In this document: piece by piece, positions 49,601 through 63,050 of the stretch
Layout: every line of letters starts with the position of its first letter
How positions within the stretch are numbered: position 1 is the stretch's first letter
DNA from: Syngnathus acus
Lineage: Eukaryota; Chordata; Actinopteri; Syngnathiformes; Syngnathidae
Reading direction: 5' to 3'
Length of the DNA: 64,000 bases
Assembly: GCF_901709675.1 (NCBI RefSeq)
Contig: NC_051094.1
Coordinates: 7,930,501-7,994,500, forward strand
Translations under genes and position numbers: made by a program
The notes under the pieces: model-generated
Told to the model about the DNA's origin: nothing
Database searches by the model: none
What the model saw: only the letters and a program-made list of their open reading frames with translations

Positions 49601-52600
49601 CTATGCACACACAAGCAGTTGACGTCGGAGACAGTCATTGACAGCAGATGTGTGCTGAGGAGGAAAGAAACAACAATAACAACAATAGCACTGTGTGATG
49701 GCATTGACAGAGTTGTTTGTTTGTGTGTTTGTGTGTGTGTGTGTGTGTGTCAAGAACACGTCCTGTGTTGTATCACAAGGACAACAACCCCAATAAATCA
49801 CTTTAATTGCACGCAAAGCCGTCGCGATGAAGACATCATGTCAACAGATGGGACTCAAACGCCATGTGGACAAATACATTGTTTTGTAGTGGACCGCAAC
49901 ATTCATCATTTTGCAACACAAATGAGCCACAAAAGGAATTCTGCTTTTGCAAACAAAGCAATTGGAGCTGGATGTGTCACCAAAATAGGAAAAACAGCTC
50001 TCAGTGTGGCGCAGGCCACAAATTAGTGGGCAAAACACACAAAAGGAAATACAAACTTAGTTCCGTTGCTTGTTGTATAGTCATTGGCACACATTGTCTC
50101 ATCGTCGCACAACAAAGACTTCAAGCTGTTCTATATCACTCCCAGTAAACAGTTCAGAGTAAAACTAATCAAAAACAGAATTGAATGTGTCTTAAAAACA
50201 ACCACATAAGATTTGCCTTTCAGTTCACTAGCTTAATGCTAAGACAAATAAGAAACACCATAGCCAAGATAAAGAATAGCATCAAAGTGCCGTTGTTTTA
50301 ATATATTCTTTATCCTCTGTGTAAAGCAACTAATGTTGCTGCTGTTCCCGGCAGTTGTGAAAGTCTCCTTTGATTGTGTCTGGATGAAGTATTAGACTGC
50401 GAGAAAGATGAAAAGCACAATGTCTCTCGTGATTCTCCTCACCAAAACCACAAAATTCAAGTCAAACTCGAGAATATTGGCCTTGTTTCTCTCTATTTTC
50501 ATTGCCTCCATCACTACCTTTCCTTTGAAGCAGCCTCTCTTGTCCTCGCTCTAAGCAAGGATGAAACAGAAAATAAAATAGTGGCGGCTCTCAAGCGCAC
50601 TCAACGCGTCTTTTATGTTTGGAAAGAAAAGTCAGCGCTGATTTGTAGCTTCTACATTTTACAGTAGGAACGCCACTTCTTGAAACGCATTCTCTTTGTT
50701 CTTGGTGCTTTTTATTATCTCGCTTGTTGTCCGGTTGAAGTGCAATTGCACGGTTTTCGCAGTCATCAGGCGTGTTTGTGTGTGTGTGTGGAGTATCAAA
50801 AGGGGGAAGAAAAATATCTGTTTAGACCAGGGATGGGCAGATGCCTCTTTATCATACATCCCATATTTGTTGCATTCTACAATGTAAATATGTTTACAAT
50901 CATGGCTTTTTTTTTTTTAATTTATTTACCATTAAATAAATAATTTATTTTATTGTAATCGTGGAATTTAGCCACTTTATTATTACTGAAGTTGTTATGG
51001 GCTTTACAATTCCTCACGAATGACTATGTGTGTGGGTGTACGTGTGGACATTCTCCTCGGCCGTGGTGCTAATCCAAGAGACAGGCTTAGACAGTGAGAC
51101 TCTTGTGACCCCCTTGAAGTAATCACTAATGCGGTCAAATCACAACTGAGCTTCCACACGTACTCAAGATAAAGATAGACGCACAAACATAGACGTGTAC
51201 ACACATTTAAGGAGCACATGTAATAGGTTGACCCTCTTGCGTACATGAGTAACACCTTTTAGTTGCGGTGGTTACGTTTTAAGGACGAGAGGCTAATGCC
51301 GCTTTGGAGACTGTTGGGAAATATCTCAACTGATTAAGAGTGTTTTAAATGTAAACAAAAAACATGGCGGCATGAGGGCAACTAACGTGAAATGCAGTAA
51401 GAGTCATTGTAAAAAGGGAACTTGTGATGGAGGGGCACAATTTTTTCAGCGAATGTACAGAAGAGTAACTTCAAATATTTGAATTTTCAAATGCACACAG
51501 AAAAGAACAAAGTTCACTGTTTGAATTGACCATTCAAAGTATCTCAGTATCGTGAATTGTGACTTGCAGATGTGAGGTTTACGTTTCGTAGCAGTCCCGA
51601 TGGGCTTTGCTTTCACTCCATTTCCCCCAAAATCATTATTTTAGTCGCCGAGGTCTAAATATGAATTTTATTGCCTCCATAAAAAGAAATTCAATCTCTC
51701 TCCTGCAAAATGACAAAAATGGACTTACCCCACTTTAGCTCTCAGCAGCTAGAATAGGGTGAGAGTTTGTGAACAACAGCATTCACTTTAATAAGGCCAC
51801 ACTTAGATTCACCTGATTGTGTTTATGTGCTCCTGTTTTGGTTAGCAATAAGAATCAAATGGGCTCAGTGAGTAGTCGTCATTTCTTGTGTTTTCTTTTT
51901 TTTTTTTGTGAGCCACTTTACAGATCAATTCTAAATCTATTAGAGGAGCTTAGCCTGTAATGGCGAGCCTCCTATCTGCTCAGGGGATCTCGGAACGTTT
52001 AAATACGGACTCTGGGCTCATGTGGCGTTCGGTGTGGGATGCCGCCTACACTTGAAACCCTGATAGATTTGAACAAGGTCGGATAACGCCGACCGATCCG
52101 GATGTTCCTGGAGATGGTTGCGTGATGGCAGCGATTAGCCACAAAGAAGAGCGCTGCTCTTTCTGGCTCAAACAGGATATTGAGCCAGGCAGCGGGCAAG
52201 AATTGAAAGCAGAAAGGGGAAGAATCCAGAAAAGGAGGAGAACACATTTGCTGTGTGCAGATGTGGGTCATAACTATTGAAACTTTGTTACTGTACTTAA
52301 GCCGATTTTCCTGTACTTGAATGTGAAGCATTAAAAAGAAAAAAAAGTGAGTGAAATCATCTTTAAAAGTTAAATTTTGGGGGGGGGGGGGGGGGGTTGT
52401 TCTGCACCAAACTTTAATGGCGCTTTCATTTTACCCATGCAATTTTTGCATTAGCAAACTCAGTAACTAACGAGTCAGTACGTGAACACATGCCTCTCAG
52501 AATATTTCAAATTAATGCCCTGGGGAGGTGATATAAAAATTTTTTTTTAAAAAAAGCCGCAGAAGGTGAATCAAATCTCTCATCGCAAAAATTCCTCCGC

Positions 52601-54433
52601 TGAAGGTTGTCAGGAAAGAGAGTCACGTAAACCCTCCATGGAAATAAAGCCATGAAAAAACAAACTGAAAATGGAGAGGAAGGACTTTTCTACAGTGCTG
52701 CTACATTTACTGTAGCTCGCTCTCCAAAATGATGCCTAGCGCGAGTGGCACGGCTCGAACAAAAAAACATCGGTAAAACAGCAACAAGGCTCGAAAACTT
52801 GTAAGTTCGATCAATGTGTGGACGGCCGAACAAAGGGCCCTTGTGTTTATTTTGAAATGCTTTGAAGCAAGTGACGATAAGCACCACGTCTGTGGCTTAC
52901 ACAATCGATTCACGATTTTCCTTTGGCGCAATAATCATCATGCTCTACTACTTCAAACTGTGACAATCCACATAATGTTCATGGAAAAAAAAAAGCTGCA
53001 AATCAGCATTGAAACACATGACAGCATGTCTGATGAGTTTTAGCGTTAAAGAACGCACCCGATAGTTCTTTTACCGCCCTTTCGGAATCGATTTGTTTGT
53101 TATCACTCTTACTCTGGCAATAAATTTCACACGAACCCGTGCTGTAAAAGAATTATTTTGCATGGTAGTTCTGCACCGCAATGGGTGCCCTTTTGCTTTT
53201 TTTTGTAACCTTGCTAGTCGCCCACAGGCATCGCGATTCAATACACATACTGAATAGACTGCAAATCTGTCTTTATGCGACTGTTACATTTGTTGGACAG
53301 TTTTTCTGGGAAGATGTGAAAAAAGCGCTACTGTTGTTGCAAAAAAGTTTGCAAACATTGCTGACATATTGAGATCACAAAATAAATAATAAATCACAAT
53401 TTAACGTCACGTCTGGAAAAAGTAGTGACACTTTGGCAGCAATTAGACAAAATCTCATGTATTGATTTGTTTTGAGGGATCCATTATGATGTCAAAATAA
53501 TGCTATTTTTTTTCTTGAAATATGTGATCTAAAGAGTTATGCTTGTATAATTTGCCTTTTGTTCTTATAAATAATAATTTTTTTGCCAGCCAAAAAGTAT
53601 TTTCTCAAATTAAAAATAAGCATTAAAAAAACTTACAAGTATTTTTTATTTTATTTTTTTCCAGAGCAAATTATTTTAAAAATTCCAACAAATATGTAAT
53701 ATTGCGAACAAATTTGAGTTTTAAAAAAAACTACTTAATAAGAAAATAACTTCTTTACTAGAAAACAAATCTTGGATATTTAACTATTTTTCTTTAAAAA
53801 AAAAAAAAAGATTAGTTTAAAACAAAGCACAACATTGATTGCAAAAGGTCAGCAACCACTGCTGATGCATTCAGTGTGCAAGAGAGAGTATGTGTGTGTG
53901 CTTTGTGTGTACATGTGTGCGTATAACACTCCCTGGGGAATTAGTGCCTAATGAAAGGCAGACAGACTTAAGTCCTGGCCAGACTGTGTTAGCGTGTCGA
54001 CGTGCCACTGACTTTTGTTGTCCTTCAATGTTTCAAAGTCTATTCTAAGATCTCTGGATGCGGGACAGACTGTCTCTGCAATGGTGTGTGTGCGCGTGTG
54101 TGTGTGTGTGTTTAGGGTCAGAACCCACAATTGTCAGGCCCCAGTGTGGTAGCTGTGAGCACTTTAGCAGGGAGCTGGATGCTCAACTTGTTAGCAATGA
54201 TGCATGTGACACCAGCGGTGCAGATTTTGAAGCCCACATCAGTGAAATTGCTTTTCCACAACTTAAGAGGAAAATGTTGCTCTGAGGGGAAAAAAGGTGT
54301 TTCTCAGACAACCACAGAACCCACCCCCGCCTCAAAGTTTGAATAAACTAATATTATAAATATTACAAATTCAGGGTTTTTATTTTGTTTTATGCGGTCG
54401 ATTTCAACATTGTGTCCTCGCAACAGGAACGTC

Positions 54434-54466
<33 letters not shown>

Positions 54467-57400
54467 TGTGTGCGTGATTGTGTGTATGTGTGTGTAAATA
54501 AATACAGATGGAGCACAACAGCCATGATGCAAGCATAAGTGTGTGTGTGTGTCTGTGTGTGTGTGTGTGTGCGCGTGTGTACTTCCTGATTGTGGGTGGG
54601 CCCATTAGCCCACAACCTCTCGTATCGTATGGGTCAGCGGTTGAGGGGGAAAAAGAAAATAAAAATGTTCCGAACCACAACCGCCCGCCTACGCGTGCAT
54701 ACAAAGTCTTACCACAATGACCGCAATGTTGTGCCAAACTATACAGGCATATATATACGCACCCTCAGAAAACACCCTGATCATGTCACCCACATCATAA
54801 CAAACATTTCTCACGTAAAACAAACACCCTGGCGTGTGTGTGTGTGTTTGTGTGAAACTTGACCCTAATTCAAAGCATATGACGAGACCGATGTTTGATC
54901 TCTGCATGTGTGTGTGTGGTCACATAATTACTTAACACGTGATAGGTTAATGGTCACATGGACACTTTTTCCACCTCTATGAAAATATTTGAAAGAATTG
55001 GCCGCCGTCTTTGAGAGTTTTTGATACGGCTCACTAACATCTAGAAACGGATTATTCCACCCAAGACCAAAATCTTGCCAAGTATTTCTGTGTGTCTGAT
55101 GGAGTGTGAGGTCAAGAGGTATTTATTTTAATCTCGGACATGATCTCTTGTGGACTGGAAATTTTACTCTTTGTCAAGGTTAGTAAATGCATCACTGTGT
55201 GACAGAACTAGAATTTTTTTCGTCCAACGTCACATTTTACACTCCCATTCAAAAGTAGTGGTAGAGCGAGGCCAATTAGTTTCAGTTTTGCCGTGGAATG
55301 AAAAATATTTAGAAAATTTGTCAGTACCACTTTTAAGCGCATTTGGAGCTCCATTGCATGTGTACCTAATGGTGTGTCTGGTGATGTATGTTATTTCTGT
55401 TGATGTTAAGCCACTAATGTTTGCTTCACATGAAATATTACCATCCTCCAACAGACTTTAAACACAGATGGAATCGCAACATCGGCCATTATGCAGGCAT
55501 GTGTGTGTGTCTGTGTGTGTGTGTGCGTGCGTGTGTGCATGTGGTTCGCCCTGGGCTGAGCAGGGAGGCATGTGGTGGCCATTTAGAAGGATTAGAACTG
55601 TCAGAGACATCAAGCACAACTAATTATTCTGTTAGCACACTATATACTGCAGGGGAATGTGTGTCCGTGCGTGTGCGCGTGTGTGCGTGTTCAAAATAGG
55701 GCAAGAGAAGAAGATAGACTGACGGAAAACCAGAAGGACAAATTGTCGATGCCTAATGACAAGCGTGAATGTCACATATTGGGGAACTTTCCCAGAAGCA
55801 ATAACAAACTGTTATACATCAAAGTATTTTCCAATAATCCCTGTGACAGTGATATTTTTTTAGATGTTTGTTTATTTTGCTCTCAGTTGGTAAGTTACAT
55901 ACTTGATTTTTATGGTGAATTTAGCAATTGGTTCAGTGCAATCAAGTAAAGACAGTGAGCTCCCTTCTTGGGGGTGTTGCAATGATATCCATTTAAGATG
56001 TTGGCATGTCAAAACAAAGAAGACATTACATTGAGATATCAATATTTTGTCACATTTCTGAAAAACACACTCATCAGACTTGGATTACTCTATCTGAACT
56101 TTACTGTATACCGTCTGCGCAAAACGATTCATCGATTTTCCAAAAGAACTGAATCGTTAGAGAATCGGATAATTGACGATTAATCATTGAACCTCTAATT
56201 GTGGGCGATGACATGATTGATATATTGTCTACGATGAAGAAGACTCGGGCAAAAATAGGCATTGCAGGCGATCATCGGCTTGAAACATTACATTTAGGAT
56301 TCAAGGCTGACACCACTATGGGTGAGTAAATCAAATTGAAAGCTCTCGGAGGTGTGATCTCAGGTGGAAATATGTTTTGAAGACAGCTCTCGCAGCCGGA
56401 AAAGAAACTTATTATATTCTGGATATGACATTCTAAAGCCCTGTTTTCAAAATGTTTAAAACAAAATAATCCTAAAGTGGAGCTACGAGGTTTCCGTCGG
56501 ACAGCGCTGACATGCAGTGAGGTTTAGTTGAAATGATGAAGTGCAAAGTGAGTTTAAAAGGAGGAAGAGCAGAGGGGATGACCTACACTCGCTCATGTGC
56601 GCACGGATGAACGCATTCGGATCCAAACATCTCCAACAAGCAGCGCTCGGCTAGTACGGGGCCCAAATAAGCCTACAGCGTCCAATCAGCCGTGGCCTTT
56701 TACCACCTCGCCGCGGGCACACACACACACACACACATCTGTTTGTGTGTTTACAGATAGCTGCCCTCCTTACTACACTCCACTGCCACCCCTATTTATC
56801 TTCAAACAGACAGATCAGCTCCACCATCTCCCGTCTCCTCCCTTTTGCATCCATCCCTGAACGCTCACCACCCCGTCCGTCCATCCGTCCATTTCTCCTC
56901 CATCTGCGTTGGCCTCCCGCCGGCTTTGACAGTTTCCCGACTCGCGCTCGAGTGGAAAGATTTCGAGAGCATGTGATGAACTGTGGTTTCAGCGGAAAAA
57001 GCTGAGGAGTTCAGACGGTGCGATGAAAAATTTAAGATGAAGACACGCATGAATGAAGATGAGCGCATGTTTGGTTAAGCAAAGTTTGGCGAGGGCTCGG
57101 TTTGAGTGGATGCGACTCGTGAGGGGCAAACAAGGCCGCTGACTGCTGTTGGACAAGAGGAAAGTCCATGCACAGTGCTAAGTTGCTAACATGCACACAT
57201 ACATTTTTTATATCACTTACCCTCTTTGGGAGGGCATTGGGAAGCAGCTTCGGTTGGCTACTATACAATTTTTGAAACAGTATTTTGTCGAAATTCAGCT
57301 TTTTTTGGTATACAAACTGTCAGGTCTCTGGAGTGAATTCAACAATTTACAAGATATTGTTTTTACAAATCTTGTCGTGAACATTTAAAGTCTTCAATGA

Positions 57401-58290
57401 CCCAAAAATACATGTTTTACTGAAGGCAATTGAGCCACCAATGAAGCTAACTGTTATTGTGAACATCGAATGTACTTATTTTATGAAAATAAAGAAAATT
57501 TGCCTTCGATGAATCTAACATGTTATGGAGGTTGCGGTTTTCCTAAACAAAAAACAAATTCCTAAATGTTATTTAGGAATAAATTTAATTGAATGAATTT
57601 TCTTGAATGAATTTAATTATTTTTCCTAAAAATAAAAAAGTCAAACAGGAGCATGAGCAGGAGGCTGACTGCAGAGAGGAGGAGATTAGAAGCGAGTGAC
57701 CTGCATGCGCTGTCACTCTGCAGTGTTTCCGGGCCTGACGGAGCAAGACAGTCACATCACATCACTACACTCCTCTCCAGCTTGTCCATTTGCATTTGCC
57801 TTTCCGATGGTCTCGACTCACGCTGTGCAAAAGACATCATTAACACGCACACACAAAGTGGCCTGAATCACCTCTCCAGCAGCAGCAGCAGTGATGGTAG
57901 GGGATACATCCTGTTTGTGTTTTCTTGTTTGCTTCTAACACTGAATGAAGGTTTACTTGTGGGCATGGCGCCAGCCGCTCCACATGAAAAAAACTCACTG
58001 CTGCTGATGATCATTAACAGCTCGGCAACAGTGAGGAATCGACTTGTTAATTTGTGCCAGGTAACAATTTAAAGTGCAATCACCTTTTGGCTTCCATGTA
58101 GAGGCACAGATGTGATTTTCGAACTGGTATATTATGTGTGTGTGTGCGCGCATGTGTGTTAAAGCTGTTTATCTGCCACACATTACCGTGCCACAAGAGA
58201 GGCACACTGGATAAATGCATTCCAAAAAATAAAAACTCATTCCCATGAGGGGCTGTCAGGGACATAATTCAGGATTGTCTCTCACATAAC
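46676..58290. other. Gene-poor spacer upstream of tle1, part 2
   Basis: No supported gene. Mostly AT-rich unique sequence with short GT/CA repeats (49726-49750, 54434-54456, 54541-54572, 55501-55540). GC-richer islands at about 47690-47900 and 51960-52200 are candidate regulatory or structured elements. A stretch near 56110-56200 rich in ATCGAT/AATCG steps looks like a decayed transposon end, as does 24000-24060. Confidence 0.5.
52379..52396 (+). repeat. Poly-G run (18)
   Basis: Eighteen consecutive G residues in otherwise AT-rich sequence. Confidence 0.95.
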
Positions 58291-58480
58291 ACTGAAATGC
58301 TCTTGTACACACTCTTGAAACACTCACACACACTATTGAAATGTTCTCACACACACTACGAAAACAATCTCACACACAATCCTGTAACACTCATACGTGC
58401 AACTGAAAAGCTCTCACACACACACTACAGAAACAATCTCACACACACCACTGAAAGGCTATCACAGTCATGATTGAAAT
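58290..58480. repeat. Imperfect minisatellite, unit about 25-30 bp
   Basis: Units built on CTCACACACACTACTGAAA-like sequence recur about seven times (ACTGAAATGCTCT, ACTCTTGAAACACTC, CTATTGAAATGTTCTC, CTACGAAAACAATCTC, AACTGAAAAGCTCTC, CTACAGAAACAATCTC, CCACTGAAAGGCTATC). It is followed by a pure (CA)n tract, suggesting growth from a CA microsatellite. Confidence 0.75.
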
Positions 58481-58520
58481 GCTTTCAAACTAACTTTTCT
58501 AACACTCTCAGTCATTCAAA

Positions 58521-58523
<3 letters not shown>

Positions 58524-58588
<65 letters not shown>
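58524..58588. repeat. (CA)n microsatellite
   Basis: About 32 CA units with one TA interruption. Confidence 0.95.
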
Positions 58589-58590
<2 letters not shown>

Positions 58591-61500
58591 TACATGCATG
58601 GAGTAGCTGTCTTATCATGTTATGTTGGAGGATTTAGTCACATGACCTGCAAGACAGGAGCAGCCAGGCGCCAAAACTCATTTCCACCTTCAAAGACCCC
58701 TTATCGCCTCAGACTCCTCGTTGTGTGGGTGTGGGTGTTTGTGTGTGTACACATTGACACGAGCGTGTGATGTGATGTTGTCTGACGGTGGAAGTTGCAG
58801 CGAATCGTATATCACTGTCTCCTCTGAATGCACAATAACACACACACACACGCACACACACACAGAGAATAAAGGGCACATACACGTGCAGTGCATAGAC
58901 AGACAAAGCAAAATAATGGGGGTGACAAAAATATACATTAAACTAGGCTATCATGAGTTTCAAAAGTCACAAACTCCATTTTGGGGTCCCCAATTGCTTT
59001 CAAATGTGGAATTTCACCCACAAACGCCCTTTTTTGCTGTTATTTGCTTGTATATTGTTTCCTTAAATAATCGACCAGTTGATCGGTTATAAAACCACTT
59101 TCATTGAGGCACTTTCATCACCTTCATCAACCACTCACGTTCATGAATAAAAACATAAAAATCAAAATGAGGACACTCACAAGGGGTAATTTGACTTTAG
59201 CTCCCACTGACACACACTCGGCTACGCCCCTTAAAGGCACATATCCAAAACAGCACGTACAGTAATTACAGTGTAACTTCGATTTAACAAAACTGGAACG
59301 GATTCCAGATTTTACTGAAAGAAAATCGTGTTTGTGTTTGCACAATAGCTGTCAAAGTCTGTTCGTTTCAGAATTGGCCGCAATTGGTTGGAATTGCTCT
59401 ACTGTGCCAGAAAATGGTGCTATGATGCAACACTGGCCAATTGTGGCCAATTCAATACTGTTGACGCTGCTGTCACAGGACCGACTACAGCAGGTTTGCA
59501 GACTTTCCAAGGTGGCGGCCATGTTGCCAGGGAGACAGTCCCATCAAAGACTAGCAAAAGCTTTGACATTAGCTTCGCCCGGCCATAGGCCGAAAGGAGC
59601 ATGTCGTGTTTGTTTAATGGTGCCACCCTATTTACATGTCTCTCGGACATGTGATTTTTGTATTTTTGGTGGGTACAGTATACAATTGTTTTTGTCAAGC
59701 CCTTCTGTTTTTCCTAAAAAAAAAAAAAAAAAAAACATTACAAAAAAAGTTTGAAACGGATTAATAGCATTTCCATTTATTTCAATTGAGAAAATGGATT
59801 TGAGATACTTGAATGGCCACAGAACAAATTTAACTTGAAAGTCAAGTCCATATTAAGTCCGTATTAATCTTCATGTACATTTGAAACAATATTCTCATAT
59901 TTAAGTACACATTCTCAAAGTAATCCAAGAAGTATCCCAGCATCTCTCGCTTCCCCCCCCCCCTTTCTTCCCCATGAGGCAGGAGCATCCTTTGCATCCT
60001 GCACTAAATAAAGTCAAGCTGATGTGACTTTCATGTGGCGTGTGTGTGCGTGTGTGTGTGCGTATGAGAGATGGGGAAAGATAAATGCTGCTGTCACGCT
60101 GTGCGGCGCGCTCTGTCACTTTGATAAATCTGGCTCGCCATTTGACGACACCTGCTGACAAGCACGCCTTCTCCTGATTGGCTGGCCAGGCTCATGCTCA
60201 GGGAGGATGCTAATGGTTATGATGGACAACAAATGACACACACACGCACACACACACAGAAGGATGGGGGCAGAGGGCCATGAACAAGTAGGTCACACAT
60301 GTCCTGTCTACACATACGTACACACAGACTTGTGTAAGTTATTAGCAGGGCAATTAGCACTAATGACCACCGCTCTGACTCACCTGAGTGGCCTAATTAA
60401 GTTGCTCATTAGCATATGTGTCCATGTCAGGCATTCTCAGTAAACAATTAGACGCAACGGAATGATTTATTAACATCAAAACATCTCAAATAAACGTGGC
60501 TTAATGAAGACTATTTGCATAAAATGTATTTATTTTAACACAAATTATTGCTTCATTTTTTGTTCTCATTATTTTCCAATTCTTAGTTTGTTCCTGTACA
60601 ATGTTTTTTTTCTACTGCATATGTGATATTCTCTTTTTATTCTGCTAAACTAAATATTTTGTATTTAGTGAGTAATTTAACTAACTAGCTAGCTAACTAA
60701 CTACATTTAGCAGTAACTTGGGTTTTTTGCAATATTCCATCATAAATACATGGAGCAAGTGTCAGGTTCTAAAGCCATTTATGTAGGGAATGTGGTGGAT
60801 GCCGCCCTCTACTGTTGATAAACGGTATTGCATGCGAGTGGTTCAACAATTCAATGAGGATGACTACAGACTAATTTTGTTGTATATATTTTTCAACATA
60901 AAGTAGTTAGTCATTTAATTAAACATGTATTTTGGGGAATTTGGACCATAAAACACTCAAAATTATTGTTTTTGGCAGCTATTTTTTTTCAACCTAAAAA
61001 AAAATTATACTATAAAATTTCACTTGAGTAAATTTGTAGACACATTTCATATATACTGAATCGCTTCATGTCTTTGGCTATTTTGGTTCGAAATGTTTAA
61101 ATTCAGAGGAAGGTCTGGGTGGTCTTGTGGCCACCTCGTCCCTCACACTAATATAATCATTACTGTCATTAACCTTCATGCAGTCTCCCGTTTATCCCCC
61201 CCCCCCCCCCCCCCCCCCCTGACTCTCCTCCATTCTGCTCCCCCACCTGTTGTCTGACAAATGAACGGTTTTGCCTCATCGCTCGCATGACAATGTCAAC
61301 AGATGGGGGGACAGGCGCGTGTGAACACACACGCACGTCACTGATGTAAAATGAACATATGTTATTGACAAAATAAAAGCCTTGATGATGCTAACAGGAA
61401 AGCAGCCGAGGGGAAAAAAACCTTGATGTGTTCATTTGTTTTTTTCAAAGAGCTGAAGCCAATTCAAATACACGTACCATTTCAAACTGTACATATTGTT

Positions 61501-62035
61501 TCAGTTTACATGCATTACGTGTTTATTAGACGCACGCTGGTATAAAAGGGGGATCACTTGGTTGGGGAGGGGGGGGGGGGGGGGTTGAGCCAGTGACCCC
61601 TTACTTACAGGCCCCGTTCCAGCCACTTGGCAAGCACTATTCAATAGTTTCCGCTTGGCTGGCTTGAAGATGGCGTGTGACAACACATATGCTCACAACA
61701 AAACCATCTGGATATCTGCTGCCTGCAGGCTGAACCCTTTCTTGTGTTTTCCACAAAATGTTCAGGTTGCAGAAAAAAATATTTAACTTTAATTTGAATA
61801 GATTTTTCAAATCTGTAGGGCCACTGCAAACTGAGCAAGGCAAGAACTTTGCACACAGGTTTGGACACTAGGTACTACCTTAAAAAAAAAAACAAGTGTT
61901 CCAAGTATTACCATGACGACCATCTAAACTCCAGTAGTAGAGCAAGTGTAAGTGTTCATGAAACTTTTATTATTGCAAGTCATTATAACATTACCCACAG
62001 TTTGAACATGAGCACTGCCGAAAGTACCAAAGTAC
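58589..62035. other. Gene-poor spacer, part 3
   Basis: No supported exon. Holds C24 at 61196-61219, G16 at 61569-61584, several short CA/GT runs (58838-58863, 60040-60062, 60238-60258) and an island at about 60100-60480 with homeobox- and FOX-like sites (TAATTAAG, ATTAGCATATG, GTAAACAATTA). Confidence 0.5.
61196..61219 (+). repeat. Poly-C run (24)
   Basis: Twenty-four consecutive C residues, the longest C/G homopolymer in the window. Confidence 0.95.
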
Positions 62036-62141
62036 CTGATAGATCTCAGTCAGCGTGCGGAGCTCGGCAACCAGGGTACTGACGGTGCCCCCCAACCGGT
62101 AGAGCGTGGTGTCGTCTTCCGCTGGCTGCATGTTGGTCAGT
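62036..62141 (-). CDS. Unassigned 106 bp open exon candidate
   Basis: On the minus strand TACAATACAG|A ... TATCAG|GTACTT frames a 106 bp stretch that is open for 35 codons: LTNMQPAEDDTTLYRLGGTV followed by STLVAELRTLTEIYQ. Base composition is GC-richer than its surroundings, the peptide has an amphipathic, helix-like heptad pattern, and both splice signals are acceptable. A frame-matched ATG lies 32 codons before the donor, and another upstream at 62173, so it could also be a first exon. I do not recognise the protein. It lies downstream of rasef in the same orientation, after the rasef stop codon, so it is not rasef coding sequence. No partner exons were found toward tle1. It may be a chance open frame. 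Confidence 0.3.
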
Positions 62142-63050
62142 CTGTATTGTAACGTGCAGAGCAGAACAGCCAAGTGCGGTTTGATAAAGTGATCGCAAGC
62201 GATCGGTTAGGACGGGCGGTGTGTGAAAGCAAGTGATCGGTCAGGACGGCAGACTGACAAGGAGAGTCCTGCTAGCACGGTTTAAATAGCCCAGTCAATC
62301 AAGCCAGTCGCAGGTATGCGTGATTTGGCTCGATTGGTGGGGTGTGTGACAGGCGGAGTTACCAGAATTAAATATAGAGCTTGTGCTACATGATAGAAAA
62401 TAATAACTCATACATATTATGTTTATTTTTGTATTTTTATTTTTAAGACACATTTTAATACAACAGATAAGAAGCTGTCAGCAAAAAAAGGATTCAACTT
62501 TTCACTTGATAAATTCATCAACTATACTCATGTAATACTGTAGGGCAACAATCATATTAACAGTAGGTTGAATAAAACATTTTTTAAAGTGTAAAAATGT
62601 AAATTTCAGACATTTAGCTCTGGTGCAATGAAGAAGACATTTTAAAGGAAAGTTGAGCTTATTGCCATAAAACAACCCAATAAAGCCTTCTCTTTCCATA
62701 ATAAACAACACTAACATACTTTCACATCTTTCTTAAAGCCGTCAGATCTCATCCGTAGGATCTACAAAGTGCGGAAAGTGATGGCAAATAAGTAAATAGC
62801 AACATGAGATGAACACAAGGGTTCCAAACACCTTTAAAAAGTTCAGTAAACAGTGTCATCTTCACACAAGTGACAGAAGTTGCAGTTGTGTTGAGTAGAT
62901 GTGCTTCGCTTTACTTCCAACTGTCACTTCAAATGTCTTCACAACAAAGTTTTTGTTCCTTATGCTGCATTTTGTTTTCCTTGATTAAAAAAAAAAAAAA
63001 AATCCAGACCCAATGAGTAGGTCGCTTGAAATCCAGACCTGACAAGTGGA
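62142..63050 (-). other. rasef: rasef 3' UTR and flank
   Basis: Non-coding, AT-rich sequence following the rasef stop codon; plus-strand TTTATT near 62421 is a possible minus-strand AATAAA. At 62185-62250 a short GATCG-rich motif is repeated (AAGCGATCGGTTAGGACGG and AAGTGATCGGTCAGGACGG), outside the probable UTR. Confidence 0.4.
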
